Source: Streptomyces sp. NBC_01754
Lineage (GTDB): Bacteria > Actinomycetota > Actinomycetes > Streptomycetales > Streptomycetaceae
Direction of reading: 5' to 3'
NCBI RefSeq assembly: GCF_035918015.1
Contig: NZ_CP109132.1
Span: 124,001-188,000, forward strand
Length of the DNA: 64,000 nucleotides
Program-made: the position numbers and the translations under genes
Shown here: positions 43,713-55,700 of the stretch, in pieces
Numbering within the stretch: position 1 is the stretch's first letter
Layout of the letters: the number at the start of each line of letters is the position of its first letter
The notes under the pieces: model-generated
Database searches by the model: none
What the model saw: only the letters and a program-made list of their open reading frames with translations
Told to the model about the DNA's origin: nothing

Positions 43713-46700
43713 TGAGGACGGCGGTCGGGGCCGCGACGGTCGGCCGGGGGCCGACGACCTGGCTGCGCAGGTGTTCGGCGAGGGCCAGTGCGGTCGGGTG
43801 GTCGAACACGAGCGTGGCCGGCAGGCGCAGGCCGGTCGCCGCCTGGAGGCAGTTCCGCAGGCGTACGGCGAGGAGTGAGTCGAAGCCGAGGTCCTTGAAG
43901 GGGCGTCCGGGCTCGACGTCCTGCGGCCCGGCATGTCCGAGGACCGTGGCGATCTCGGCCCGTACGAGGTCGAGGACGGTTCGGGTCCGTTCGGCGTCCG
44001 AGAGTCCGGCCAGTCGCCGTGTCCACGTGTCGGCTCCGGCGTCGTCGGAGGCACGGCGCAGTCGACGGCGGGACAGGGCCCGCAGCATCGGCGGTGTGTC
44101 GCCGTCGCCGGTCGCCGCCGCGTTCAGCCGGACGGGCAGGACGTGCGGGCGGCTGGAGGCGCGGGCGACGTCGAACAGTGCCATGCCGTCCTCGGCGGAC
44201 AGTACGCCGGTCAGTTCGGCCGCACGCTCCGCCTCGGTGGCCGTCAGGTGGCCGGTCATGCCGGTCGCCTGCTGCCACAGGCCCCACGCGAGCGAGATAC
44301 CGGGCCGCCCCTCGGCTCGGCGGCGGTGTGCCAGGGCGTCCAGGAAGGCGTTCGCCGCGGCGTAGCCGGCCTGGCCCGCCGCCCCGAAGGTGGCGGCGGC
44401 CGACGAGTACAGGACGAACAGGCCGAGGTCCGAGTCGGCGGTGAGTTCGTGGAGGTTGACCGCGCCGTCGACTTTGGCGCGCAGAACGGTCTCGACGCGC
44501 TGCGCGGTCAGTGATTCGATCATGCCGTCGTCGAGTGCTCCGGCCGCGTGGATCACCCCGGTCAGCGGGGCGTCGTGCGGGATGGCGGCCAGCACGTCTG
44601 CCAGGGCGGCCCGGTCCGCGACGTCGCAGGCCACGATGTCCACGGCGGCGCCGGCTTCGCGCAGTGTGTCCGCCAGGTCGGCAGCGCCGGGGGCGTCAGG
44701 GCCCTGTCGGCTGAGCAGCAGGAGCCGTTGTGCCTTGGGTCCGTGCACGAGCCGCTGTGCCACCAGGCTGCCGAGGACGCCGGTCCCGCCGGTGATCAGG
44801 ACTGTTCCCTGGGTGCCTTCGGGCCCTGGCACGGCCCGGCGTTCGGCCGGCGTCGTCCGGACCACGCGTGGTACGAGGATCTCGCCGCCACGCACGGCGA
44901 GCTGTGCCTCGCCGTCCGCCACGGCACGTCCGATCCGCTCCCAGCCGGGCAACGGCGCGGCCGGGTCGTCGACGTCGAGCAGGACGAAGCGGTCGGGGTG
45001 CTCGGTCTGCGCGGTCCGCGCCAGTCCCCACACCGCTGCCGCGGCGGGGTCGGCCGGTGCGTCGGTGACACCGGTCGCCATGGCGGAGCGGGTCAGCAGG
45101 ATCAGTGGGGTGGACTGCTCGCTTTCGCTGTGCAGCCGCTGCTGGATGACGTCCAGTGCCCGGACGGTCAGGATGCGCGCCCGGTCGGCTGCTGGGACGT
45201 GTGCCGGGCCGGACGCGGCGGAAGTGAGGTCGGTGAGGTCTTCGAGCTGCCACGGTGCGTCCGTGGCGACTGTGTCGCCGTCAAGGGCCGTGGTGTCGTG
45301 GGCGGTCGGCAGGGGCTGCCATTCGACGGCGAAGAGTGAGTCGCCGACGGCGGGCCCGGTGTCCCCGGCAACCCACGGACGCACGGTCAGCGAGCGGACC
45401 CGTGCCAGTGGCGCACCGGTGCCGTCGGCGATCTGGAGCGAGACGGTGTCGGGGCCTACGCGGGTCAGCCTGACCCGTAGGACGGACGCGCCGGTCGCCT
45501 GGAGCGACACCCCGGCCCATGCGAACGGCACGGGTGTCGTGCTCGGGTCTTCGAGGAGCCCACCGACGCCGAGGACGTGGAGTGCGGCGTCCAGCAGGGC
45601 GGGGTGCAGCCCGAAGCGGGCGGCGTCCTCGCTTGCGGACGCGGGCAGCCGCACCTCGGCGAGGGCGTCGTCTCCGACGTGCCACGCCCGGTTCAGGCCC
45701 TGGAACGCCGGGCCGTAGCCGTAGCCCGAATCGGTCAGAGCCGGGTAGAACCCGTCCAGGTCGATCGGCGTCGCACCCGGCGGCGGCCACGCGGAGAGGT
45801 CGAACGCGTCGGAGGCCGGGGCATCGGGGGCCGTGTTGTCGGCGAGCACGCCGTCGGCGTGCAGGACCCAGTCGCCGCCGGCGGTGTCCTCCTGGGCGTA
45901 GACGGACACGTCGCGATCGCCGTCCGGTCCGGGTGCGCCGACGCGCACCTGGATCCGTGCGCCGCCGACGGGCGACGGCAGCAGGGGCTCGTGGAGTGTC
46001 AGTTCGCGGACTTCGCTGTAGCCGACCTCGTGGCCGGCGCGCAGCGCGAGTTCGACGAAGGCCGTTCCGGGTACCACCACGCGGCCGTGGAGCATGTGGT
46101 CCGCCAGCCAGGGCTGCGCCGACACCGACAGTCGGCCGGTGAGCACCACGTCTTCGGCGGTGGCCAGGGTGACCGACGCGCCCAGCAGCGGATGGTCGGC
46201 TCCGACCAGGCCTGCCGCCGCGACGTCTCCGGCACCGGCGCGGGGCCGGAGCCAATAGTGCCGGCGTTGGAAGGCGTAGGTGGGGAGTTGGGTGCGGTGT
46301 CCGGTGAGCACTGTGGACCAGTCCACCGGGGCTCCGGCTCTCCATGCCTCGCCGAGGGCGGACAGGAGTCGGTGGGTGCCGCCCTCGTCGCGGCGGAGTG
46401 TGCCGAGCACGGTGGCCTCGGTGCCGGTGGTGTCGAGGGTCTCCTCGATACCGACCGTGAGGACCGGATGCGCACTCACCTCGATGAAGGTGCGCGCCCC
46501 CTGGCTCAGCAACGTGCGGATGGCGTCCTCGAACTCCACGGTGGAGCGCAGGTTGTCGAACCAGTACTGCGCGTCGAGCCCGCCGTCGACGGGGGCGCCG
46601 GTCAGGGTGGAGAACATCGGGATCGTGCCGGCGGCCGGGGACACCGGGGCCAGATCCGCGAGGATCTGTTCGCGTAGTTGTTCCATCTGCGGTGAGTGTG

Positions 46701-49700
46701 AGGCGTAGTCCACCGGGACGCGTCGTGCACGTATCCCGCGCTGTTCGCATGCGGCGATCAGTGTGTCGAGGGCGTCGGTGTCGCCGGAGACCACGGTGGA
46801 CGACGGGCCGTTCACCGCCGCGACCGACACCTGTCCCGCCGAGCCGGCCAGCAGGTCCCCGACCGTGTCCCGGCCGGCGGCCACCGACACCATGCCACCA
46901 CCACCGGCCACAACCACCAGAGCCTTCGACCGCAACGCCACCACCCGCGCCGCGTCCTGAAGCGACAGCCGGCCCGCCACACACGCAGCCGCGATCTCAC
47001 CCTGCGAATGGCCCACCACCACCGACGGTACGACGCCGGCCGACCGCCACACCTCGGCCAGGGCCACCATCACCGCCCACAGCACCGGCTGCACCACATC
47101 CACCCGGGCGAGATCCCCGTCGTTCAGCAGCACATCCGTCAACGACCAGTCCACATACCCGGAGAGTGCGGCCTCGCACTCGGCCAGCCGCTCCCGGAAC
47201 ACCGCCGAGGACTCCCACAGCCCCCGGGCCATCCCGACCCACTGCGAACCCTGACCCGGGAACACGAACACCACACCACCGGAACCCGCAACACCCGGCG
47301 CAGCCACCGACAGACCGGCCAGCAACTCCTCCCGGTCCGCGCCCACCACCACCGCACGATGCTCAAGACCGGCACGCGTCGTCGCCAGCGACCAACCGAC
47401 ATCCACCACATCCAGCCCGGGGGCGTCAGCCACGAACGACCGCAGCCGCTCGATCTGCGCCTTCAGCCCAGCAGCAGACTTCGCGGACACCACCCACGCA
47501 GTCACATCCGGGCCCTGGGACGGCACACCCTCAGAAACCGACTCCGGCTCGGCCTCCGGCGCCTGCTCCAGGATCACGTGCGCGTTGGTCCCGGACATCC
47601 CGAACGAGGACACCGCCGCCCGGCGCGGACGGTCCGCCTCAGGCCACGTACGCGCCTCGGTCAGCAGTTCGACCGCGCCGGCGGACCAGTCCACCTGCGG
47701 CGAGGGCTCGTCGACGTGCACGGTGGCGGGCAGTATGCCGTGCCGCAGGGCCATGACCATCTTGATCACACCGGCGACGCCTGCGGCGGCCTGGGTGTGG
47801 CCGATGTTCGACTTGATCGAGCCCAGCGCCAGCGGCTCGCCGTCCTCGCCGCGGTCCTGGCCGTAGGTGGCCAGCAGCGCCTGTGCCTCGATCGGGTCCC
47901 CGAGCCGCGTGCCGGTGCCATGGGCTTCGACCGCGTCGACATCCGCAGCCGTCAGACGGGCGTTCGCCAAAGCCTGGCGGATCACCCGCTGTTGCGACGG
48001 ACCGCTCGGTGCCGTCAGACCGTTCGACGCGCCGTCCTGGTTGATGGCGCTGCCGCGAACGATGGCCAGCACCTGGTGCCCGTTACGCCGTGCGTCCGAG
48101 AGCCGCTCCAGGACCAGCATGCCGGCGCCCTCGGACCAGCCGGTTCCGTCTGCCGCCGCCGCGAACGCCTTGCACCGGCCGTCGGCGGCCACACCGCCCA
48201 GCACTTCGAACTCGGTGAAGATGTCCGGCGTGGCCATGACCGTGACCCCGCCCGCGACGGCCAGTTCGCACTCCCCCGCCCGCAGTGCCTGCGCGGCCAG
48301 ATGCAACGACACCAGCGACGACGAGCATGCCGTGTCCACCGTCACCGCCGGGCCTTCGAGCCCGAAGAAGTAGGCCGCGCGGCCCGAGATGACGCTGGTG
48401 GCCGAGCCGGACACGACGTGTCCCTTGGTCTCGGGCGGGAGGTCGGTGCTGACGCCGTAGTGGCTGGAGCCGGCGCCGAGGAACACGCCGGCCGGTCTGC
48501 CCCACAGGGTCGAGGCGTCAATGCCCGCGTCTTCGAAGGCTTCCCAGATCGTTTCGAGGGTCAGGCGTTGCTGCGGGTCCATCGCCAGTGCCTCGTGCGG
48601 GCTGATCCCGAACAGGCCGGCGTCGAACTGGGTCGCGGTGTCGAGGAAGCCGCCTCGCAGGGCGAAGCGGGCGTCGTCGAGTCCTGTCTCCCAGCCGCGG
48701 TCGGCGGGGAACGAGGTCATCGCGTCGGTGCCGCCGGCGAGCAGCTGCCACAGTTGCTCGGCGCTGTCCGCGTCACCGGGATACCGGCAGCTCATGCCGA
48801 TGATGGCGATGGGTTCGTCGACCGGTCCCGGCCTCGCCGGTGCCGTCGGGGCCGCGGCGGCGGTCAAGCGGCCGACGAGTTCTTCCAGCAGGTACTCGGC
48901 GAGCAGGGCGGGGGCCGGGTGGTCGAAGACGAGGGTGGCCGGGAGCCGCAGGCCGGTCTCGGTGGCGAGGCGGTTGCGGAGTTCGACCGAGGTGAGCGAG
49001 TCGAAGCCGAGGTCCTTGAAGGCACGGCGGGGTTCGATCGCGTCGGCGGAGGCGTGGCCGAGGACGAAGGCGACCTGGGTCTGGATGACGTCGACGATCA
49101 GCGGGATCTGCTTCTCGCGCGGGAGTCCGGCGAGGCGGTGGGTGAGGGACGAGGCACCGGCCGCGTGGTCGTTCACCGCCCGCCGTGGTGCGGGGCCGGC
49201 CAGGCCGGCCAGGATCGGCGGGACGGGTGCGGACGCGGAGTTCAGGGCTGCGACGTCAAGGTTCGCCGGGACGATGTGTGCGCGGTGCGCGGTGCTCGCC
49301 TCGTCGAACAGGGCCAGGCCCTGCTCGGCCGACAGCGGCGCCCCGAGGCGGGCCGCGCGGGCCAGGTCGACGTCGGTCATCCGGCCGGTGACACCGCTGG
49401 CCTCGGCCCACAGGCCCCAGGCCAGTGCCACCGCGGGCAGCCCGTGGGCGCGCCGGTGCCGGGCCAGGGCGTCCAGGAAGCTGTTGGCCGCGGCGTAACC
49501 GCCTTGGCCGGCCGGGCCGAGTTGCGCGGCCACGGAGGAGTAGAGGACGAAGGAGGTGAGGTCGCATCCGGCGGTCAGCTCGTGCAGGTTGACGGCCGCG
49601 TCGACCTTCGGCCGCAGGACGTCGTGCAGTCGCTGGCCGTCGAGCGATTCGAGGACGCCGTCCTCGGCGACCCCGGCGGCGTGGACCACGGTGGTGAGCG

Positions 49701-52700
49701 GGTGGGCGGCCGGGATGGCGGCGAGCGCCGTGCCGAGGGCGGTACGGTCGGCGGCGTCGACGGCCATGACGGTGGCGTGGGCGCCGAGTTGCTCGAGGTC
49801 CGCGATGAGCTCGGCCGCGCCGGGGGTGGCGGGGCCGCGGCGGCTGAGCAGCAGCAGGTGCCGGGTTCCGTGTTCGGTGACGAGGTGGCGGGCCAGGCGG
49901 GCGCCGAGGGCGCCGGTGCCGCCGGTGATGAGGACGGTGCCGTCGGGGTCCGGGGCGGCCGGGACGGTGACGACGTTCTTGCCGATGTGGCGGGCCTGGC
50001 TGATGTGGCGGAACGCGGCGACGGCGTCGCGGATGTCCCAGGCCGTCGCCGGGGGCAGGTCCAGGGCTCCGTGGTCGAACAGGGCGAGGATCTCGGTCAG
50101 GATCTCGCCGAGCCGCTGCGGGTCGGCCTCGGAGGGGTCGAAGGAGCGGTAGCGGACGCCGGGGTGGTCGGCCGCGACGTGCTCGGGGTCTCGTAGGTCT
50201 GCTTTGCCCATTTCGGCGAGCCGGCCGCCGGGGGCGAGCAGGCGTAGGGAGGCGTCGAGGAATTCGCCGGTGAGCGAGTTGAGGACGATGTCGACGCCCC
50301 GCTCGCCGGTGGCGGTCCGGAACCGGGCTTCGAAGTCGGTGGTGCGGGAGGACGCGATGTGTCCGTCGTCGAGGCCGGCCGCGCGCAGGGCGTCCCATTT
50401 GGAGGGGCTCGCGGTGCCGAAGACCTCGAGTCCGAGGTGGCGGGCGAGCTGGACGGCGGCGGTGCCGACTCCGCCGGTCGCGGCGTGGACGAGGACCGAT
50501 TCGCCCGGCTGGGCGCCGGCGACGTCGATGAGTCCGTAGAAGGCGGTGACGAACGCGACGGGCACGGTTGCGGCCTGGCTGAACGACCAGTCCCGCGGGA
50601 TGCGGGCGAGCTGGGCCCGTGGGGCGGTGGCGAGGCTGCCGAGTCCGGCGGGGACGAGGCCGAAGACGCGGTCGCCTGGGGCCAGATCGGTGACGGCGGG
50701 GCCGACCTCGACGACGATGCCGGCCGCCTCGGCGCCCATCGGGGCCGGTTCCGGGTACATGCCCAGGCCGATGAGGACGTCGCGGAAGTTGACCCCGGCC
50801 GCGCGGACGGCCACGCGGACCTGGTCGGGTTCCAGCGGGAAGGTGTCGGCGGGTGCCAGGACCAGGTTCTCCAGGGTTCCGGGCCCGGTGGTGTCGAGGT
50901 GCCAGGCCGGTGCGCCGTCCGGGAGCGGCAGGCCGCCCGGGGCGGGTGCGCGGACGAGGCGGGGTGCGCGCAGTTCGCCGCCGCGCAGCGCGAGTTGGTG
51001 CTCGCCGCGGTCGACGGCGTCGCGGACGGCGGTCCAGTGCTCCTCGGTAACGGCGGGTCCGTCGGTGTCGAGGAGGACGAAGTGGTCCGGGTTCTCGGAC
51101 TGCGCGGTGCGTATCAGTCCCCATACGGCGGCGCCGGCAAGGTCTGTGCCGTTGTCGGCCGGGCCGGTCCCCACGGCACCCCGGGTGGCGAAGACGAGGC
51201 GTGCCGGTGCCGGACGTCCGCCGGGCAGCCAGCGCTGGATCAGTCCGAGGACGGCGGCGGTGGTCTCGTGGACGTTCTCGGCGAAGACGCCGTCGGCCGG
51301 GTCGATGTGGCACACGACGAGGCCGGCGGTGGCCGCGTCGAGGTCCTCGGTGGCCGGGCCGTCGGGCAGGACGCTCACGTCGGCCGGTTCGCCGGAGCCG
51401 GTGCCGGCCGGCAGCGCGGTCCACTCCACGGCGAACAGTGACGAGTTGGTCGCGCGGGCCGCCGCCGACTGCTGTGGCTGTACCGGGCGCAGGGTCAGCG
51501 ACCGCACGTCGGCGACCGGGCGGCCGGTGCTGTCGGCCGCCTGGATCGACAGGGCGTCGGGGCCGGCGGCCGACAGTCGTACCCGCAGTGCCGACGCGCC
51601 GGTGGCCAGGAGCGTCACGCCGGACCACAGGAACGGTAGCGGGGTGGCGCCGGTGTCGTCGAGGAAGCCGCCGATGGTCGTGGCGTGCATGGCCGCGTCG
51701 AGGAGGGCGGGGTGCAGGTCGAACCCGTCGGCATCCGGTGCGGCCGCCGGCGGCAGGACGACTTCGGCGTAGACGGCGTCGGCGGCGCGCCAGGCGCGGC
51801 GCAGGCCGCGGAACACCGGTCCGTAGTGGTATCCGGCGCCGGCCAGCGTGGCGTCGTAGTAGCCGTCGAGGTCGACCGGTTCGGCGCCGGGTGGCGGCCA
51901 CGCCGACAGGTCGAAGCGGGCTGCTTCGGCGTCGGGGTCGAGCAGGCCGGAGGCGTGGCGGAGCCAGGCGCCGTCGCCTCCTTCGAGCTGGGAGTGGATC
52001 GACACCTCGCGGTCGCCGGTCTCGGCCGGGCGGCTCACCCGGACCTGGACCCGGACGCCGCCGGTCGCGGGGATGGGCAGGGGCGCGTACAGGGTCAGTT
52101 CGCGGATCGCGTCGCAGCCGGCCTCCCGCGCGGCGCGCAGGGCCAGTTCGACGAAGCCCGTGCCAGGCAGGATCGCGGTGTCGAGGACCCGGTGGTCGTC
52201 GAGCCAGGGCTGGGCGGACAGCGACAGGCGGCCGGTGAGGACCAGGCCGCCGCCGTCCTCGGCCAGCGGAACTGCCGCGGCGAGCATGGCGTGGTCGGTG
52301 CTCAGCTGGCCGGCCGCGCGGGCGTCGCCGGCCGCGGGTGCCGACCGCAGCCAGTACCGCTCCCGCTGGAACGCGTAGGAGGGGAGGTCGATGCGTGCGC
52401 CGCCCTGACCGGCGAGCACCGCGGCCCAGTCCACGTCGGTGCCGCGGGTCCAGCCGGTCGCGACCGTGTGCAGCAGTGTGGTGACCTCGGGCCGGTCGTT
52501 GCGCAGTGCGGGAGCGATCGTCATCGTGTCGGCGTCGTCGCGTTCGGCGAGGGTGTGCTGCGCCATCGCGCTCAGTACGGCGCTCGGGCCGATCTCGAGG
52601 AACCGGGTGGTGCCGTGGCCGGCCAGCCAGGCCACGCCGTCGGCGAACCGGACGGCGTGGCGTACGTGCCGTACCCAGTAGGCCGGCGAGCAGATCTCCT

Positions 52701-55700
52701 CGACGGGCACGGGCGCGCCGGTCAGGTTCGACACGATCGGGATGCTCGGCGGCCCGAAGGTCACGGTGGAGGCGACCGCGGCGAACCGCTCGAGCATCGG
52801 GTTCATCCGCGAGGAGTGGAACGCGTGCGAGACCCGCAGCCTGGTCGTCTTGCGGCCGGAGAGGGTCCAGCGCGCGGACAGTTCGGCGACGGCGTCCTCG
52901 TCCCCTGACATCACCAGGGCGGACGGGCCGTTGAGGGCCGCGACGTCGACCCGTCCCTCGTAGGGGGCGAGGGCCTCGGCCGCCTCGGCCTCGAAGGCGG
53001 TGACGGCGAGCATCGCGCCGCCGGGCGGCAGGTCGGCCATCAGCAGGCCGCGGGCGGTGACCAGTTTGCAGGCGTCGTCGAGGGACAGTACGTCGGCGAC
53101 GTGCGCGGCCGCGAGTTCGCCGATGGAGTGGCCGAGGAGGTAGTCGGGGCGGACGCCCCAGGACTCCAGCAGCCGGAAGAGCCCGACCTCGAGGGCGAAC
53201 AGGGCGGTCTGGGTGTAGGCGGTCTGGTCGAGGAGGGCCGCCGCGGCGCTGCCGGGCTCGGCGAACATCACTTCGCGCAGCGGATGTCCGAGGTGCGGGT
53301 CGATGCGGGCGCAGACGGCGTCGAGGACGTCGGCGAAGACGGGGAACTCCCGGTACAGGTCGCGGCCCATGCCGGGGCGTTGTGAGCCTTGGCCGGAGAA
53401 CAGCAGCGCCAGGCGCCCGTGCCCGGTCGTGCCGGTGACGACGGTGAGGTCGGGGCGGTCCGCGGCGATCGCGTCGAGGCCGGCGAGCAGGGTGTCCCGG
53501 TCGTCGGCGAGTACGGCGGCCCGGTGTGCCAGCGCGGTACGGGTGGCCGCCAGTGAGTAGGCGATGTCGTGGAGGTCGTGGCCGTCGGCGGCGAACTCGC
53601 GGAGCCGGGCCGCCTGGGCCCGCAGCGCGGCGGGGCCGGCCGCCGAGACCAGCCACGGCACCGATGTGCGGGACGGCGGTTCGGCGGGGGTGGTGTCGGG
53701 GACGGCGACCGTCCCGGGGGGTGTCGGCGGGGTCTGTTCCAGGATGACGTGGGCGTTGGTGCCGCTGACGCCGAACGATGACACACCGGCGCGGCGCGGC
53801 CGGTCGGCCTCGGGCCAGGCTCGGTTCTCGGCCAGTGGCACGACGGTGCCGGAGGACCAGTCGACGTGGTCGGTCGGCTCCTCCAGGTGCAGGGTGCGGG
53901 GCAGCACTCCGTGGTGCATGGCCAGCACCATCTTGATCACGCCGGCGACGCCCGCGGCGGCCTGGGTATGGCCGATGTTCGACTTGAGCGAGCCGAGCCA
54001 CAGCGGCTCGCCGCCCTCGCCGCGGTCCTGACCGTAGGTCGCCAGCAGCGCCTGTGCCTCGATCGGGTCGCCGAGAGCGGTCCCCGTGCCGTGCGCCTCG
54101 ACGGCGTCCACGTCGGACGGGACGAGCCGCGCGTTCGCCAGGGCCTGCTGGACGACCCGCTGCTGTGCGGGTCCGTTGGGTGCGGTGAGCCCGTTCGAGG
54201 CGCCGTCCTGGTTGACCGCGCTCCCGCGCAGCGTGGCCCAGATCCGGTGCCCGTGGCGCTGCGCGTCCGAGAGGCGCTCCAGCACCAGGACACCGACGCC
54301 CTCGGACCAGCTGGTGCCGTCCGCGGCCGCCGAGAACGGCTTGCAGCGGCCGTCGGCGGCCAGGCCTCGCTGCCGGCTGAACTCGACGAACGCGTCGGGG
54401 GTCGCCATCACCGTGACGCCGCCGGCCAGGGCGACGGTGCACTCGCCGTTGCGCAGCGCCTGGCCGGCCAGGTGCAGCGCGACCAGGGAGGACGAGCAGG
54501 CGGTGTCGACCGTGACCGCCGGGCCCTCGAGCCCGAAGGTGTAGGCGAGGCGGCCGGACGCGACGCTCGTGGCGGTGCCGGTGAGGACGTGCCCTTCGAT
54601 GCCGTCCGGCAGCCGGGTGGCGCGGCCGTAGCCGGAGGCGGTGACGCCCATGAAGACGCCGCCGGGGTCGCCCTTGATCGCGGCCGGGTCGACACCCGCG
54701 TCCTCGAGCGCCTCCCAGGACGCCTCCAGCAGCAGCCGCTGCTGCGGGTCCATGGCCAGCGCCTCGCGCGGGGAGATGCCGAACAGTTCGGCGTCGAAGT
54801 CCCCGGCGTCGGTCAGGAACCCGCCGCGGCGGGTGTAGGTGGTCCCCTGGCGGTCCGGGTCGGGGTTGTAGAGCGCGTCGACGTCCCAGCCCCGGTCGGC
54901 GGGGAAGTCGGTGATGGCGTCGTCGCCGTCGCACAGCAGTCGCCACAGCCGCGCCGGGTTCGTGGCCCCGCCCGGGAACCGGCAGCCCATGCCGACGATG
55001 ACGATCGGGTCGTCGGATCCGGGCGTGGCCACGGCCACCGGGGCAGCGGTGCCGGTGAGGCCGCGGGCGAGGTGGCCGGCCAGGATCTGCACGCTCGGGT
55101 AGTCGAAGACGGCCGTGGTGGACACCGCCACCCCGGTCGCCGCCCTCAGCCGCTTGCCGAGCTCGACGGCCATCAGCGAGTCGAAGCCGAGGTCCTTGAA
55201 CGAGCGGCCGGGCTCGACGCTCTCCGGGTCGGAGTGGCCGAGGGCCGCGGCGACCTGGGCGCGGACCACGGTGAGCATCTCGTGCTCGCGCTCGGCGGCG
55301 GTCAGGGACGCGACCCGGCGGGCCAGGTCGGGTTCGGTGTACCGGTCGGGCGGTTCCGGCGCCGACGCGGGCTGTAGGTCCGGCAGGTCCGCGAGCAGCG
55401 GGCTCGGCCGCGTCGAGGTGAACGTGGCGGCGAACACCGGCCATGCGATGTCGGCGACCGCGACGCATCCGTCGCCGTGGTCGACGGCCTGGTCCAGCGC
55501 GGCCCGCGCCATCGGGGGCGTCATCGCGATCAGGCCGCGGCGATGCAGGTGATCGAGGGTGTGGCCGTCGGGAACACGGGCGCCGTCGGCCCAGGGGCCC
55601 CAGGCGACGCAGGTCGCCGGCAGGTCGCGGGACCGGCGGAACTCGGCGAGCGCGTCGAGGTAGGCGTTGGCGGCGGCGTAGGCGCCCTGTCCGGCTCCGC

